Of a stretch of 64,000 nt of DNA, positions 36,624 to 47,920 are shown in pieces. The position numbers and the translations under genes were made by a program. Position 1 is the stretch's first letter. Every line of letters begins with the position of its first letter. Under the pieces are notes generated by a model. The model was not told where the DNA came from. It searched no databases and saw only the letters and a list, made by a program, of their open reading frames with translations. The stretch comes from Siphonobacter aquaeclarae (lineage in GTDB: Bacteria; Bacteroidota; Bacteroidia; Cytophagales; Spirosomataceae), in assembly GCF_900103285.1 (NCBI RefSeq), contig NZ_FNGS01000008.1, positions 287,501 through 351,500 on the forward strand, written 5' to 3'.

Positions 36624-39600
36624 ATGGGAAAACGTAGACATTCTTGTCAGATTCTGCTGAAAATCATGCGAATCGCATTGCCACAATTTCTCCTGGCGGT
36701 CGTCTTTACGACCCTTGCGCTGGCCCGCAGCGGCCATGCCCAGGAAATCCTTGACCAGCGTGTAACGGTTCGGGTTTCGAACCTGGATATTGAACGGACG
36801 CTCGAGAGAATCGAGGAAATTGCCAATGTCCGGTTTATGTATTCTCCTCAGCTGATTCAGTCGGCGCGGCTCATTTCACTCGATGCGAAACGGGAGCCGT
36901 TGTACGTACTGCTGGAGCGGCTGCTGCGCCCGATGAACCTGACGTATGAGATCACCGACCGGCGCATCCTGCTCCGGCGAACGGCGGCGGTGGAAGAACA
37001 ACCGGAAATCGTCACGAAGTTTGAGCAACCCCAGGACAGGGTCGTGACCGGAACTGTTACCGACGAGAAGGGCAATCCCCTTCCGGGTGTGAATATCCAG
37101 TTGAAGGACAGCAACCGGGGTACTTCTACCGACTCGAAAGGAAAATACCGCCTCTCGATACCCGACGGCGGAGGAATACTCGTTTTCCGCTCTGTCGGAT
37201 ACCTGGCGGAGGAAGTGGAAATCGGCAGTAAGTCGGTCCTTGACTTTACCCTGCGTGAGGCAACGCAGGCGTTGAATGAGGTCGTCGTGGTGGGCTATGG
37301 TACCGCTCAGAAACGCGACCTTACCGGCGCTGTTTCCCAGATCAAAGCGGCACAAATCGAAAATGAAAACCCCAATACGGTGCAGGATATGCTCCGCGGG
37401 AACGTAGCCGGGCTGAACGTAGGCTATGACGCGTCTGCGAAAGGAGGCGGAGACCTCCAGGTACGGGGTCGTACTTCGCTGAATGCCAGCTCGTCGCCGC
37501 TGCTGGTAGTAGACGGCGTCATTTACTACGGCGCCCTTTCCGATATCAACCCCAATGATATTGAAACCCTGGATGTACTGAAAGATGCCAGCTCGGCTGC
37601 GGTATTCGGGGCGAAAGCTGCCAGCGGTGTAATCCTGATCACCACGAAAAAAGGAAAAGGAGACAAGCCGACTATCAGTTTTGATGCCAACGTAGGCGTT
37701 TCAACCCTCGCCCGGGATCAGCCGGTGTATGGACCGGAAGGATATGTCAGATGGCGGGAGGATGTTCTCAAAAGCCAGAACCTCAACGCGAAACCGTATC
37801 AGTTTTCGAATCCGTCGAACCTGCCTTCGGATGTTTCGCTGCAACAGTGGCTGGCCTATGACGGATCGAGTGGCGATCCGACGAACGTATGGCTGAACCG
37901 GTTGAAGTTTCAGCCGATTGAAATTGAAAATTACAAAGCCGGAAAGACGGTCAACTGGTACGACAAGGTTTTCCACGCCGCCAAACGCCAGGATTACAAC
38001 GTCAGCATCTCCGGAAAGAAAAACGATTTCACGTACTACTACTCGCTGGGCTATCTCAATAATGAAGGGATTGTGGTGGGAGACCGGTTTTCAACGATCC
38101 GGACCCGCTTCAACATGGAAAGTAAGATTACCTCGTTCCTGTCGGCAGGTCTGAACGCCCAGTTTTCGGACCGGGACGAGAGCCAGGTAGCGGCCGACTG
38201 GGGCCAGATTACCCTTGCTTCCCCGTACGGATCGGAATACGACGCCCAGGGCAACTACCGCTGGAGCCCGCAGGACGATCCCGGCGGCGGCTCGCGGCAC
38301 CCGTTCCTGTCGATGGCGTATACGGATCGTCTCAAGAAATACAATACGCTGATTTCCACGTTGTTCGCGAAGGTAAACCTGCCGTTCGGCATTACCTATC
38401 AGATCAACTATACACCGCGGTTTGAGTGGTACCGGTACTTCAACGGAGAATCTTCGCACCACCCGGAATGGAAAAACGTGGGTGGCCGGGCTTCCCGCGA
38501 GGAAAACATGGTCTACAACTGGCAGGTGGATAATCTTCTTAAATGGAATAAGACGATCGGCAAGATTCACCATTTTGACGTGACCCTGCTCGCCAACGCC
38601 GAGAAGTTCCAGAGCTGGAACAATACCATCACCAACAATGGCTTCGACCCGAACGACAACCTCGGTTACCACCGGATTCAGGCGGGAATCAATGCGATTG
38701 TGACGTCGAACGACGAATACAGTACTGCCGATGCCCTCATGGGACGCCTGTTTTACTCGCTGAAGCAGAAGTACCTCCTGACGGTTTCGGCCCGCCGCGA
38801 CGGATACTCAGCCTTCGGTCAGGCCAACCCGCGGGCTACATTTCCGTCGATCGCCGGCGGCTGGGTTTTCAGCGACGAAAACTTCGCCAAAACGCCCTGG
38901 CTTAACTACGGAAAACTACGCCTGTCGTGGGGCGTGAACGGAAACCGGGATATCGGCCGGTACGTAGCCCTTTCGGATCTGACAACCGGGAAATACCTGA
39001 TGGTGCGCAACGACGGCACCGTGTACCAGGTATCCCAGCTGTATGTCAACCGGATGAACAACAAAAACCTGAAGTGGGAAAAGACGACATCGATCAACCT
39101 CGGGCTCGATTTCTCCCTTTTCAACAGCCGCCTGGATGGTACCGTGGAGTTGTACCATATGTCGACGAAAGACCTGCTTGTCCAGCGGACCCTGCCGGAT
39201 ATCCTCGGCTTCAACTACGTCTGGGATAACCTCGGCGAGGTACAGAACCGGGGAATTGAACTGTCGCTCAACTCACGGGTGATGGATACGCGGACGTTTT
39301 CCTGGAAAGTATCGGCCAATTTCTCCCTGAACCGCAACAAAGTCGTGCACCTCTACGGAGATAGGGTAGATGTAAAAGACGCCAACGGAAATGTCATCGG
39401 AAGCCGGGAAGCAGACGACCTGACCAATAAATGGTTCATCGGCAAGGCGCTGGATCAGATCTGGGACCAGAAAACGACGGGTATCTGGCAGTCGTCCGAA
39501 GCCGATATGGCGGGCAAGTATGGCGTGCGTCCCGGAGATTTCAAGGTTCAGGATGTCAACGGTGATTTCAAGTACACCGATGCCGACCGGCAGTTCCTGG

Positions 39601-40052
39601 GTTATACCGCGCCCCGTTTCCGCTGGAACCTGCGGAACGAGTTCAATCTGTGGAAAAATTTCGACGTGTCCTTCATGCTCTATTCGTACTGGGGCCACAT
39701 GAATAGCTTCAATCAGGCGAAAAACCAGGGGCTGGCCGACCGGACTTCTTCTTACGTCATGCCGTACTGGACGGCGGAAAACCCGAACAACGAATATGCC
39801 CGTCTGGCCTCCAGCAACGGCAGCGCGAACTTCAGCGTGTACCGGCAGAAGTCGTTCATCCGGTTTGATAACATCTCCATGTCTTACACCTTCCCGAAGG
39901 AGCTGATCTCGAAGGCGAAAATCCAGCGGCTGAAGGCCTACCTCACCGTCCGGAACCTCGGCTACTATGCGCCGCAGTGGAATTTCTGGGATCCGGAAAA
40001 CAGCGGACCGACGCCGCGCACTTTTACGATGGGACTTAATGTGACGCTCTGA
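36624..40052 (+). CDS. SusC/RagA-family TonB-dependent receptor with STN signalling domain
   Basis: 1142 aa from the ATG at 36624; an in-frame start at 36543 would place a charged tail ahead of the signal peptide. Order: signal peptide ([20 protein letters not shown] region), STN domain ([20 protein letters not shown] to RRILLRR), carboxypeptidase-like domain ([18 protein letters not shown]), the SusC plug signature ([20 protein letters not shown]), and a beta-barrel ending in [10 protein letters not shown]. The STN domain marks it as the sensor for the FecI/FecR pair just upstream. The substrate is unknown. Confidence 0.95.
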   Translation: MGKRRHSCQILLKIMRIALPQFLLAVVFTTLALARSGHAQEILDQRVTVRVSNLDIERTLERIEEIANVRFMYSPQLIQSARLISLDAKREPLYVLLERLLRPMNLTYEITDRRILLRRTAAVEEQPEIVTKFEQPQDRVVTGTVTDEKGNPLPGVNIQLKDSNRGTSTDSKGKYRLSIPDGGGILVFRSVGYLAEEVEIGSKSVLDFTLREATQALNEVVVVGYGTAQKRDLTGAVSQIKAAQIENENPNTVQDMLRGNVAGLNVGYDASAKGGGDLQVRGRTSLNASSSPLLVVDGVIYYGALSDINPNDIETLDVLKDASSAAVFGAKAASGVILITTKKGKGDKPTISFDANVGVSTLARDQPVYGPEGYVRWREDVLKSQNLNAKPYQFSNPSNLPSDVSLQQWLAYDGSSGDPTNVWLNRLKFQPIEIENYKAGKTVNWYDKVFHAAKRQDYNVSISGKKNDFTYYYSLGYLNNEGIVVGDRFSTIRTRFNMESKITSFLSAGLNAQFSDRDESQVAADWGQITLASPYGSEYDAQGNYRWSPQDDPGGGSRHPFLSMAYTDRLKKYNTLISTLFAKVNLPFGITYQINYTPRFEWYRYFNGESSHHPEWKNVGGRASREENMVYNWQVDNLLKWNKTIGKIHHFDVTLLANAEKFQSWNNTITNNGFDPNDNLGYHRIQAGINAIVTSNDEYSTADALMGRLFYSLKQKYLLTVSARRDGYSAFGQANPRATFPSIAGGWVFSDENFAKTPWLNYGKLRLSWGVNGNRDIGRYVALSDLTTGKYLMVRNDGTVYQVSQLYVNRMNNKNLKWEKTTSINLGLDFSLFNSRLDGTVELYHMSTKDLLVQRTLPDILGFNYVWDNLGEVQNRGIELSLNSRVMDTRTFSWKVSANFSLNRNKVVHLYGDRVDVKDANGNVIGSREADDLTNKWFIGKALDQIWDQKTTGIWQSSEADMAGKYGVRPGDFKVQDVNGDFKYTDADRQFLGYTAPRFRWNLRNEFNLWKNFDVSFMLYSYWGHMNSFNQAKNQGLADRTSSYVMPYWTAENPNNEYARLASSNGSANFSVYRQKSFIRFDNISMSYTFPKELISKAKIQRLKAYLTVRNLGYYAPQWNFWDPENSGPTPRTFTMGLNVTL

Positions 40053-40066
40053 CCTTTTTTACGACT

Positions 40067-41887
40067 ATGAAAACTTATATGAACCGACTGGCGGTTGCGG
40101 GCCTGCTCGTCGCGGCAACGGCCGGATGCAACAAAGACTGGCTGACGCCGAAGCCGCTTTCGTTTTACGCGCCTGAAAATACCTTTATTGACGCCGACGG
40201 AATGGACGGCGCGCTCGTAGCCTGCCTCCGGAACATGCGGTACGAATGGTCGGGCGATGCTGCGCCGATCATCACCGAGACTATCTTTTCGGAAGTAGCG
40301 GTAGAAGGGACGACCGATAAATCGGGCCCGGCCCAGGACCTCAACCTGATGATTACCCCCGATGCCAACCTCAACAGCAACGACTACAACAAAATCGGCT
40401 GGTACTGGTACGAAGGCTACAAGGGGGTGAAATATGCCAACGTAGTCATTTCCCGGATCGACGACGCGAAATATGCCTCCGAAGCCGAACGGAATGCCGT
40501 ATTGGGAAAAGCCTATTTTCACCGGGCGTTCCGTTACTACAAGCTGGCGCTGCAATTCGGCGATATTCCGTTTATTCTGAAGGAAATAACGGAACCCCGT
40601 CTCGATTTTTATTCGACGAAGCGGGAAGTCGTTCTTCAGAAAATGAAAGAAGACCTCGAGTTTGCTGAAAAATGGGTACCCGACAATGTGGACAAGGGTG
40701 AGGTTACCAAAGGCGCTGTCAGCCACCTGCTGACGAAGGTGAACCTCGCGCTCGGCAAGTTTGACGATGCCATCAAATCGGCCAGCAATGTGATCGACGG
40801 CGGGGTTTATGCCCTGATGACCAATCGTTTCGGCGCAGACAAAAACGACGCGACGAAAAACGTGGTATGGGACCTGCACCGTCCGGAAAACAAGTCCCTG
40901 GCTGAGAACCGGGAAGCGCTGATGCTGGTCATCGACCGGATCAATATTGAAGGAAATATGGATGGCGGCACGCAGCTCATGCGGAATACCGTCCCGCAAT
41001 GGTACAACACCATCAATACGCCAAGCGGACGGAAGGCAACGAGCGACGCCGCCGATATTGAAATTGATCAGTCCACCAAATATGGCCGGGGCATCGGCCG
41101 CTGCCGGGGTACCTGGTACAGCACGCACCGGATCTGGACCGACAAGACCGATCTCCGCCATGCCAAAGGCAACTGGATGGACATGGAAGACCTGGTCTAC
41201 AACCACCCGGATCTCAAGAAAAACAACGACTCCTACTACGGAAAACCTCTTCAGCGCTTCAATGCCAGCGGGGTGATGCTCGTAACGGATACCATCCGGA
41301 GCTGGTTCAGCTGGCCGCACTACAAGCTGTTTATTCCCGATCCGCAAAACAAACCTGCGCGGGGCGGTAACTCCGACTGGTATGTGTTCCGCCTCGCCGA
41401 AACGTACCTTCTCCGGGCCGAGGCGCATTACTGGAAAGGAAACCTGGCGGCTGCGGCGGCAGACCTGAACGTGGTCCGCAGTCGCGCAAGGGCTACTCCG
41501 CTGACTGCCGGAGAAGTGAACATCGGCACAATTCTCGACGAGCGCGCACGCGAACTCTATTTCGAAGAGCCCCGGAAAACCGAGCTGACGCGGATTGCCT
41601 ACCTCTTTGCCTTGACCGGTCAAACGGCATACAACGGCAAGACGTACAAACTCGAAAACTTCTCGGAGAATAACTTTTTCTATGATCGTATCATGGAAAA
41701 GAATGAGTTCTACAACAAGGGCGTCGTCACCAATCATGGAGATAAGTACACGATGAGCCCTTACCATGTACTGTGGCCTATACCCCGGAACGCGATCCGT
41801 TCCAATACCAAGGGAAGGATCAACCAGAACAAGGGGTACTCCGGATACGAAGAAAACGTACCTCCGCTGACGGAGATTAAGGAGTAA
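40067..41887 (+). CDS. SusD/RagB-family outer-membrane nutrient-binding lipoprotein
   Basis: 606 aa. Lipoprotein signal with lipobox ATAGC (Cys near residue 23), TPR-like helices ([27 protein letters not shown]), and the C-terminal RagB block ([30 protein letters not shown], then [20 protein letters not shown]). It caps the SusC barrel encoded 14 bp upstream. No glycosidase gene belongs to this first pair, so its ligand may be a non-glycan or a product released by other loci. Confidence 0.95.
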   Translation: MKTYMNRLAVAGLLVAATAGCNKDWLTPKPLSFYAPENTFIDADGMDGALVACLRNMRYEWSGDAAPIITETIFSEVAVEGTTDKSGPAQDLNLMITPDANLNSNDYNKIGWYWYEGYKGVKYANVVISRIDDAKYASEAERNAVLGKAYFHRAFRYYKLALQFGDIPFILKEITEPRLDFYSTKREVVLQKMKEDLEFAEKWVPDNVDKGEVTKGAVSHLLTKVNLALGKFDDAIKSASNVIDGGVYALMTNRFGADKNDATKNVVWDLHRPENKSLAENREALMLVIDRINIEGNMDGGTQLMRNTVPQWYNTINTPSGRKATSDAADIEIDQSTKYGRGIGRCRGTWYSTHRIWTDKTDLRHAKGNWMDMEDLVYNHPDLKKNNDSYYGKPLQRFNASGVMLVTDTIRSWFSWPHYKLFIPDPQNKPARGGNSDWYVFRLAETYLLRAEAHYWKGNLAAAAADLNVVRSRARATPLTAGEVNIGTILDERARELYFEEPRKTELTRIAYLFALTGQTAYNGKTYKLENFSENNFFYDRIMEKNEFYNKGVVTNHGDKYTMSPYHVLWPIPRNAIRSNTKGRINQNKGYSGYEENVPPLTEIKE

Positions 41888-41889
41888 GG

Positions 41890-41925
41890 AAAACGGCTGC
41901 TTCGGAAGAGGCAGCCGTTTTTATT
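41890..41925. terminator. Bidirectional terminator between susD and the convergent lacI-type gene
   Basis: A perfect 11-bp stem (AAAACGGCTGC at 41890-41900 with 41911-41921) with a 10-nt loop, flanked by A-run and T-run. Confidence 0.9.
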
Positions 41926-41951
41926 GCATGGGGCAGAGGGCATGGGGCTTG

Positions 41952-43100
41952 TCAGATCTTCCGCGACGAAGATCCCCGCACAATCAACTCCGTTTGAAGA
42001 ACCCGCGTCGTCGGGGCGGTTTGTGTGCCGACCGTTTCGAGGAACAGGCGGGCGGCGGTGCGGCCCATTTCGTAGACGGGCTGGGCGACCGTCGTCAGGC
42101 CCGGTTCAATAATCGCCGAAATAGGGTCGTCGCTGAAGCCCACTACCGCCAGCTCGTCGGGAATACAAATACCCCGTGCTTTGGCTGCCAGAATAACCTG
42201 AATAGCTGTGGGGTCGTTGACGGCAAAGATCGCTTCGGGCGGTTGCGGCAGGTCGAGGAGGTACCGGGCGTAAATCCGTGCTTTTTCGTCTGTGAGATCG
42301 TAGGAAATCAGGAGCTCCGGATCGAAGGGAATACCGGCCTGCTCCAGCGCATCGAGGTAGGCCTGCTGCCGGAGGCGGCTGACGAGGAGACTGGGCGGGC
42401 CCGCGATATGGGCAATCCGGCGGTATCCCTGGTCGATGAGGTGCTGAACGGCCCGGAACGCGCCGGCGTAGTCGTCGACTACCACCCGGTGCGTATCCAG
42501 CTCCGGGCAGATGCGGTTAAAGAAGACCAGGGGAATGCCTTTCTTTTCCAGTGCCCGGAAGTGTTCGACGTTGTTGGTCTGGCTGGTGATGGATACAAGA
42601 AGGCCATCGACCCGGCTCGACATCAGCGCTTTCACATTTGCTACTTCTGTCTGATAAGATTCGTTGGACTGGCAGATCATGAGGTTGTACCCGGCTGCCT
42701 GCAGTACTTCCTGCGCGCCAATGATGACTTCCGGAAAGAAATAATGCCGGAATTCGGGCACAATCATTCCGACCATATTACTCTGGCTTTTCACCAGGCC
42801 ATAAGCGAGGAGGTTCGGCTGGTAGTCGAGCTGCTGGGCGAGCTCCATCACGGCCTCCCGCGTTCCCGGGTGGATATCCGACTGCCCGCGGAGCGCGCGG
42901 GAGACGGTCGACTTCGAAATGCCCAGTTCCCGGGCAATATCCACAATAGTCACCTGGTGCCGGGAGCGGGCAGCCGGCGGCGCCGTGTCGGCAAGGGTAA
43001 AGTGAGCGGCACAGGTTTTGCAGAAATACCGTTGTTTTCCCCGGACGATTCCGGCTTTCGTTACGGCGTCGACCTGCTGGCATTTCGGGCAGCGTATCAT
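41952..43100 (-). CDS. LacI-family regulator with an N-terminal zinc ribbon
   Basis: 382 aa. Residues 1-35 form a Cys4 zinc ribbon (MIRCPKC then GKQRYFCKTCAAHFT; C4, C7, C27, C30) of the kind found at the N-terminus of IS1-type InsA and other transposases. A LacI helix-turn-helix follows (about 50-95: VTIVDIARELGISKSTVSRALRG), then the periplasmic-binding-type ligand domain (VGMIVPEFRHYFFPEVIIGAQE to VVGFSDDPISAIIEPGLTTVAQP). The frame is continuous, so the fusion looks genuine. It is divergent from the second susC gene and probably represses that operon in response to a sugar. Confidence 0.9.
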   Translation of the reverse strand: MIRCPKCQQVDAVTKAGIVRGKQRYFCKTCAAHFTLADTAPPAARSRHQVTIVDIARELGISKSTVSRALRGQSDIHPGTREAVMELAQQLDYQPNLLAYGLVKSQSNMVGMIVPEFRHYFFPEVIIGAQEVLQAAGYNLMICQSNESYQTEVANVKALMSSRVDGLLVSITSQTNNVEHFRALEKKGIPLVFFNRICPELDTHRVVVDDYAGAFRAVQHLIDQGYRRIAHIAGPPSLLVSRLRQQAYLDALEQAGIPFDPELLISYDLTDEKARIYARYLLDLPQPPEAIFAVNDPTAIQVILAAKARGICIPDELAVVGFSDDPISAIIEPGLTTVAQPVYEMGRTAARLFLETVGTQTAPTTRVLQTELIVRGSSSRKI

Positions 43101-43220
43101 AGGCTTAGAAATTGTACTTTTTTAATTATGTGTGGGTTTGGGAAAGAACTTTCATGTGTTGGCCTATTCTCCCCAAAGTGATACACAAATCTACAAATTT
43201 TCCTGAAATCTACCTATCGA

Positions 43221-43240
43221 GAACATTTCCGGGAATGTTC
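43221..43240. promoter_or_regulatory. Candidate LacI-type operator
   Basis: A 20-bp near-palindrome with central CG (GAACATT, TCCGGG, AATGTTC) that is symmetric except for one base pair. It lies between the divergent lacI-type gene and susC, 155 bp before the susC ATG. Length, central CG and place fit a LacI-family site, but I cannot show binding. The remainder of the 294-bp intergenic region is AT-rich and has no gene. Confidence 0.5.
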
Positions 43241-43394
43241 CCGGTAGTTTCATCGATCATTCTGTCACTATTTCTATTGATTCTGGTAAAAAACGAAGTA
43301 AGTTCAAAGGATTGACGTCAGAAGAGCCAGAGCGGGGCAATTCGGTCGTTTCAATCAAAATTTGTATTTTAAAAAGAACTTAACTTCTAAACCT

Positions 43395-46300
43395 ATGCCT
43401 ACATTCATACGTCAGCTCTGGATCGGGTTGGGGTGTCTGCTGAGTCTCTCGGTTGCGGCTCAGAACGTCACTGTGCGTGGAAAAGTAACGGAAGCGTCGT
43501 CGGGAGAGCCCCTGACAGGCGTCAGTATTGCCATCAAAGGAACAACCCGCGGAACGAACTCCAGCGCCACGGGAGAATACGTCCTGAGTAACGTGCCTGC
43601 GGGCGCAACGCTGTCGGTCACATCAATCGGTTACAAGTCGCAGGAAATCGCGGTGGGTAACCAGACAATCATCAACATCTCGATGCAGGCAGAGGAAAAG
43701 GGGCTGGATGAAGTGGTGGTCGTCGGCTACGGTACCCAGCGGAAAGTGGAAACGACCGGATCGATTGCTTCGGTGAAGGCCTCGGATCTGGTACAGACGC
43801 CGGTTGCCAACCTCGCTCAGGGGCTTCAGTCCCGGGTATCGGGGGTGCAGATTAACCAGAACTCGGGTTCACCAGGAGGCAATGTCAGTGTACGTATAAG
43901 GGGTACGAACTCAATTAGCGGCACATCGGAACCGTTGTACGTTATCGACGGAATTCAGATTTCCAATAGCGGCGGTATCAACGATGTGAGTCCGCTCTCG
44001 ACGATCAACCCCAATGACATTGAGTCGATCGAAGTACTGAAAGATGCTTCGGCTTCTGCTATCTATGGCGCGCGTGCTGCGAATGGTGTCGTTCTGATTA
44101 CTACAAAGCGCGGCAAATCGGGTATGACCCGCGTGACGGTCGACAGTTACTACGGCACACAGCAGGTAAACAAAACATTACCCGTTTTGAATGCCGCTCA
44201 GTTTGCTCAACTGGAAAATGAAGTATTTAAGAATAACTATTATCCCGACCCAGCATCGCTTGGGAAGGGGACGGACTGGCAGAACCTTGTTTTCAGGAAG
44301 GCGCCTATCCAGAGCCATCAGTTGTCGATAACAGGAGGTTCTGAGAAAACGCAGCTTGCGATGTCTCTTAACTACTTTGATCAGGATGGAATCATTGTCG
44401 CATCGAACTTTAAGCGGTATTCCTACCGCGTCAATGTCGACCATAAAGCCAGCAACTGGTTAAAAGTTGGTACCAGCATCCTGGGCAGCTATTCTGTTAA
44501 TAACGGTATTAACACCGGTGCCACGGCTATTGGCGATGCGGGAGTAGTGACGGCGTCAGTTTTAGGGGCTGCTATCGGGGCGCCTCCGACCTTACAGCCC
44601 TATCGCTCTGACGGGTCTATTTCTCCATTCGGTGAACAGGCGGGGGGACAATATCGAGAAGTATCAAATCCTCTTGGTTTTACGGCTGTTAAAAACCAGC
44701 TGACGTTGAAGCGGACGCTTGTCAACCTCTATGGTGAAGCCACTCTGGCGAAGGGTCTGACATACCGGGCGTCTTTCAATGTTGATATGCAGAGTGGTCT
44801 TCGGGATACCTATTCCCCGAGATCGATTATTGCAGTAAAAGATCAAACGGCGACATCAGGATCGGCATCGAAAACAAACACGAACAATCTGACTCTCCTT
44901 CACGAAAGCATCCTGACTTACGCCAAAACGTTTGCTGCTCACCATAGCGTCAAACTGACAGCGGTATTCGCAACCCAGAAGGACTCCTATAACTACAATG
45001 GAATTTCGGCACAAGGCTTTCCTAATGACCTGACGACAAACGAAAGTCTTCAGGGAGCGGCGACATTCACGGCTAATTCTGACCGTAATGAACAACGCCT
45101 TGATTCGTACATGGCCCGTGTCAATTATGGCTACAAAGACAAGTTTTTTCTTGATCTGACAGCACGGGCAGATGGTCTTTCCAAGTTCGGGAAAAACAAT
45201 AAGTACGGCATCTTTCCTGCGGTTTCAGCAGCCTGGCGGATCATAGAGGAACCCTTTCTGAAGAATATCAACTCGCTGTCAGACCTGAAGTTACGCGGAA
45301 GCTGGGGTGTGACGGGCAACGCAGGAGGTTTATCACCGTACCAGTCACTGGCGATTGTCGGGTCTACGGGTAGTAACTATGATATCAATCATACCTATAC
45401 CACGGGGATGAACCCGACGGGTATTGCCAACCCGGATTTGCGTTGGGAGAAGTCATCTCAGGCAGATATTGGTCTGGATATCAGTTTGTTGCGAAACCGG
45501 TTGAACATCATTGTTGATTACTATTATAAACAGACCAAAGACCTTCTTTATCAGAAAACCATGCCGCTCAGCTCCGGTTATTCAAGCATGGTTGGCAATT
45601 TCGCTTCTCTTGAAAACAGAGGAATTGAACTGGCGGTAAGCGGTCAGATTTTGAATGGACCGCTTAAATGGTCTGCATCTGCCAACATAACGGCCAACAG
45701 AAACAAGCTTCTGAGTATTGATGGCGGCGTAACCGATGAGGTTTTCATGACAGCTTATACCCTGCTGAAAGTTGGCCAGCCGCTTGGAGTGTTTAAAACG
45801 TTCGTTTTCGATGGTATCAATCAAACTGGAGAAGCTATTCTCCAGGGTTATGACGGGCGTCTCGGCGGGTACAAAGTAAAAGATGTTAACGGCGACGGAC
45901 AGATTTCTTCAGCCGATCAGGTCATCACCGGAAACCCGAATCCGAAATTTATCTATGGATTCTCTACCAACCTGAGCTACAAGAACTTTGACTTCAGTGC
46001 TTTCTTTTCCGGGACACAGGGTAACCAGATTTACAACGCAGCCCGGTTATCGTTTGAAATGCCGCTCGGGCAGCGGAATCAGTTTGCCGGAGTAGCTAAT
46101 CGCTGGTCGGCTTCCAATCCGAGCAACGAGTATGTCAGCGGCTTTCAAGGCGGACGCCTGCCGGTGACGGATCACATGGTTGAAGACGGGTCGTACCTGC
46201 GCTGCAAGAACATCACACTGGGCTATACACTACCGAAAATCAAAGGCGTTCAACGGATTCGCGTGTATGCAAGCGGAAACAACCTGTTTACAATCACCAA

Positions 46301-46421
46301 TTACAGCGGTTATGATCCCGAAGTGAACACGTATGCGGGTTCCAATACGGTGATCGGAGTTGATAACCTCGTGTATCCGCAGGCGAAATCCTTCCTTGGT
46401 GGTATTCAACTGACATTCTAA
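43395..46421 (+). CDS. SusC/RagA-family TonB-dependent receptor
   Basis: 1008 aa from the ATG at 43395 (a TTG at 43362 is also in frame). Signal peptide ending VAAQ, carboxypeptidase-like domain (VRGKVTEASSGEPLTGVSIAIKG), SusC signature ([20 protein letters not shown]), plug (PLYVIDGIQI, INPNDIESIEVLKDASASAI) and a barrel ending GGIQLTF. There is no STN domain, so it is not wired to a FecI/FecR pair; control probably comes from the divergent LacI-type protein. It imports the oligosaccharide handled by the downstream genes. Confidence 0.96.
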   Translation: MPTFIRQLWIGLGCLLSLSVAAQNVTVRGKVTEASSGEPLTGVSIAIKGTTRGTNSSATGEYVLSNVPAGATLSVTSIGYKSQEIAVGNQTIINISMQAEEKGLDEVVVVGYGTQRKVETTGSIASVKASDLVQTPVANLAQGLQSRVSGVQINQNSGSPGGNVSVRIRGTNSISGTSEPLYVIDGIQISNSGGINDVSPLSTINPNDIESIEVLKDASASAIYGARAANGVVLITTKRGKSGMTRVTVDSYYGTQQVNKTLPVLNAAQFAQLENEVFKNNYYPDPASLGKGTDWQNLVFRKAPIQSHQLSITGGSEKTQLAMSLNYFDQDGIIVASNFKRYSYRVNVDHKASNWLKVGTSILGSYSVNNGINTGATAIGDAGVVTASVLGAAIGAPPTLQPYRSDGSISPFGEQAGGQYREVSNPLGFTAVKNQLTLKRTLVNLYGEATLAKGLTYRASFNVDMQSGLRDTYSPRSIIAVKDQTATSGSASKTNTNNLTLLHESILTYAKTFAAHHSVKLTAVFATQKDSYNYNGISAQGFPNDLTTNESLQGAATFTANSDRNEQRLDSYMARVNYGYKDKFFLDLTARADGLSKFGKNNKYGIFPAVSAAWRIIEEPFLKNINSLSDLKLRGSWGVTGNAGGLSPYQSLAIVGSTGSNYDINHTYTTGMNPTGIANPDLRWEKSSQADIGLDISLLRNRLNIIVDYYYKQTKDLLYQKTMPLSSGYSSMVGNFASLENRGIELAVSGQILNGPLKWSASANITANRNKLLSIDGGVTDEVFMTAYTLLKVGQPLGVFKTFVFDGINQTGEAILQGYDGRLGGYKVKDVNGDGQISSADQVITGNPNPKFIYGFSTNLSYKNFDFSAFFSGTQGNQIYNAARLSFEMPLGQRNQFAGVANRWSASNPSNEYVSGFQGGRLPVTDHMVEDGSYLRCKNITLGYTLPKIKGVQRIRVYASGNNLFTITNYSGYDPEVNTYAGSNTVIGVDNLVYPQAKSFLGGIQLTF

Positions 46422-46435
46422 GCCTCTATCCTGAG

Positions 46436-47917
46436 ATGAAAAAGATCCTGAATTTTGCCGTCGCCGGAGTGGCTGTTATGCTGAGCTCCTGCGAGTTGGA
46501 TGAAAAACTATACTCTTCCATTTATACGGATGCCTTTTACAAAACGGCTGGAGATGCCGAAAAAGCATTGATCGCGGTATACGGACCCCTCGGCGACATG
46601 TACTCCGGACCGGCCGCTACATTGGTGCCGGATTTCAGCGATGACCAGTCTTACCCGCGCGGTGTTGTAGGGCGAAATACACTCACCCTTTTCACCTACG
46701 ATCCATTCTATACGACGCAACGGAGCAACGGTCGCCTCAACGAATCTCCGCAGCAAATCTGGGCATCCTCCTATAGTGGCATTGAGAAAGCAAACTGGCT
46801 TATTGCGAAGGTCCCGGAAACGGCTATGGACGAAACGCGAAAGAAGCAAATCATAGGGGAAGCCTATTTTCTTCGGGCGTTTTTCTTCTGGTCTCTGACC
46901 AAGAATTTCGGAGATGTCCCAATTAAGACAACTCCCAGTAATAGTCAGGAAGCTGCAATTGTCGGGAAAAGCTCCCGCGCAGATGTGTATAAACAGATTT
47001 ATGCCGATCTCGACAAAGCACTGGAAGCAGGCTTACCATCCTATCCGACTGTGGATAAAGGCCGTCCTTCCAAGGAAGTTGTCAATGCCCTTTATGCGAA
47101 AGCCGCGTTGTACAACGAAGATTGGGCAAAGGCACTCGAAAAAGCACAATCTGTTATTACATCCGGAAAGTACTCGCTCATGGCCGACGTCCGCGACGTC
47201 TATAAATATGACAAAGAAGACGCTGCCCGCATCGAGAACATGTGGGCCTACGAATCCGACCCGATTTCTCCGGGGCGCGCACATCAGTTGACAGGCCTCT
47301 GCGGCCCTCCGGGGAGTGCCGGGCCGGCATACGGCGTTACCACGTACGGTTCCATGTTCGCCTACCAGTCTTTCTTTAACTCGTTCAATCCGAAAGACCA
47401 GCGACGTTTGCTGCTCGATACCACCTATGTCGACAAAAACGGTAAAACCATTCCGCAGCGCAGTGTTACGCCGATTACGACCGACGGCGTGCTGATCAAG
47501 AAGTACCAGGACCCGGTTTCGACGATCGGTCTGATTCCGAATATCCCCATTCTTCGCCTGCCGGATATGTACCTCATCGCTGCTGAGGCAGAGGCGCGGT
47601 TGAACGGAGCTACTACTTCCGCGTATGGATACATCAACGCCGTCCGGAAGCGCGCCGGCCTTGCCGATCTGGCAACAGGGCTGAGTAAGGATGCCTTTGT
47701 CGACGCTGTGATTCAGGAACGTGCATGGGAGTTTTTTGCTGAAGGCGACCGCTGGTATGACCTCACCCGCACGGGTAAGTTCCTCACGGTGATCCCGAAA
47801 GCAGTCAACGCCGTGTATCCGACCCGGAATGTTCAGGCGAAAAACAAGTACTTCCCCATTCCGCAGGAAGAAATCAACGCCAATCCCAAACTGGAGCAGA
47901 ATCCGGACTGGAAATAA
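46436..47917 (+). CDS. SusD/RagB-family outer-membrane nutrient-binding lipoprotein
   Basis: 493 aa. Lipobox LSSC at residue about 19, N-terminal SusD-like part (GEAYFLRAFFFWSLTKNFGDVPIKT) and C-terminal RagB part (ILRLPDMYLIAAEAEARLNG, VIQERAWEFFAEGDRWYDLTRTG). It lies 14 bp after susC and 3 bp before the next gene. It binds the substrate for SusC. Confidence 0.95.
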   Translation: MKKILNFAVAGVAVMLSSCELDEKLYSSIYTDAFYKTAGDAEKALIAVYGPLGDMYSGPAATLVPDFSDDQSYPRGVVGRNTLTLFTYDPFYTTQRSNGRLNESPQQIWASSYSGIEKANWLIAKVPETAMDETRKKQIIGEAYFLRAFFFWSLTKNFGDVPIKTTPSNSQEAAIVGKSSRADVYKQIYADLDKALEAGLPSYPTVDKGRPSKEVVNALYAKAALYNEDWAKALEKAQSVITSGKYSLMADVRDVYKYDKEDAARIENMWAYESDPISPGRAHQLTGLCGPPGSAGPAYGVTTYGSMFAYQSFFNSFNPKDQRRLLLDTTYVDKNGKTIPQRSVTPITTDGVLIKKYQDPVSTIGLIPNIPILRLPDMYLIAAEAEARLNGATTSAYGYINAVRKRAGLADLATGLSKDAFVDAVIQERAWEFFAEGDRWYDLTRTGKFLTVIPKAVNAVYPTRNVQAKNKYFPIPQEEINANPKLEQNPDWK

Positions 47918-47920
47918 CGC

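Noticed and set aside
39965..41767. 600-codon minus-strand frame across susD
   Set aside because: Antisense to a clear SusD gene with lipobox and RagB motifs; no domain in the reverse translation.
42996..43100. Remnant of an IS1-like transposase (zinc-ribbon part of InsA)
   Set aside because: The ribbon is in frame with the LacI domain without stop or frameshift, and no terminal inverted repeats or target duplication are visible.
41928..43181. 417-codon plus-strand frame opposite the LacI-type gene
   Set aside because: The minus-strand protein has a complete zinc ribbon, helix-turn-helix and ligand domain; the plus-strand frame is a shadow.
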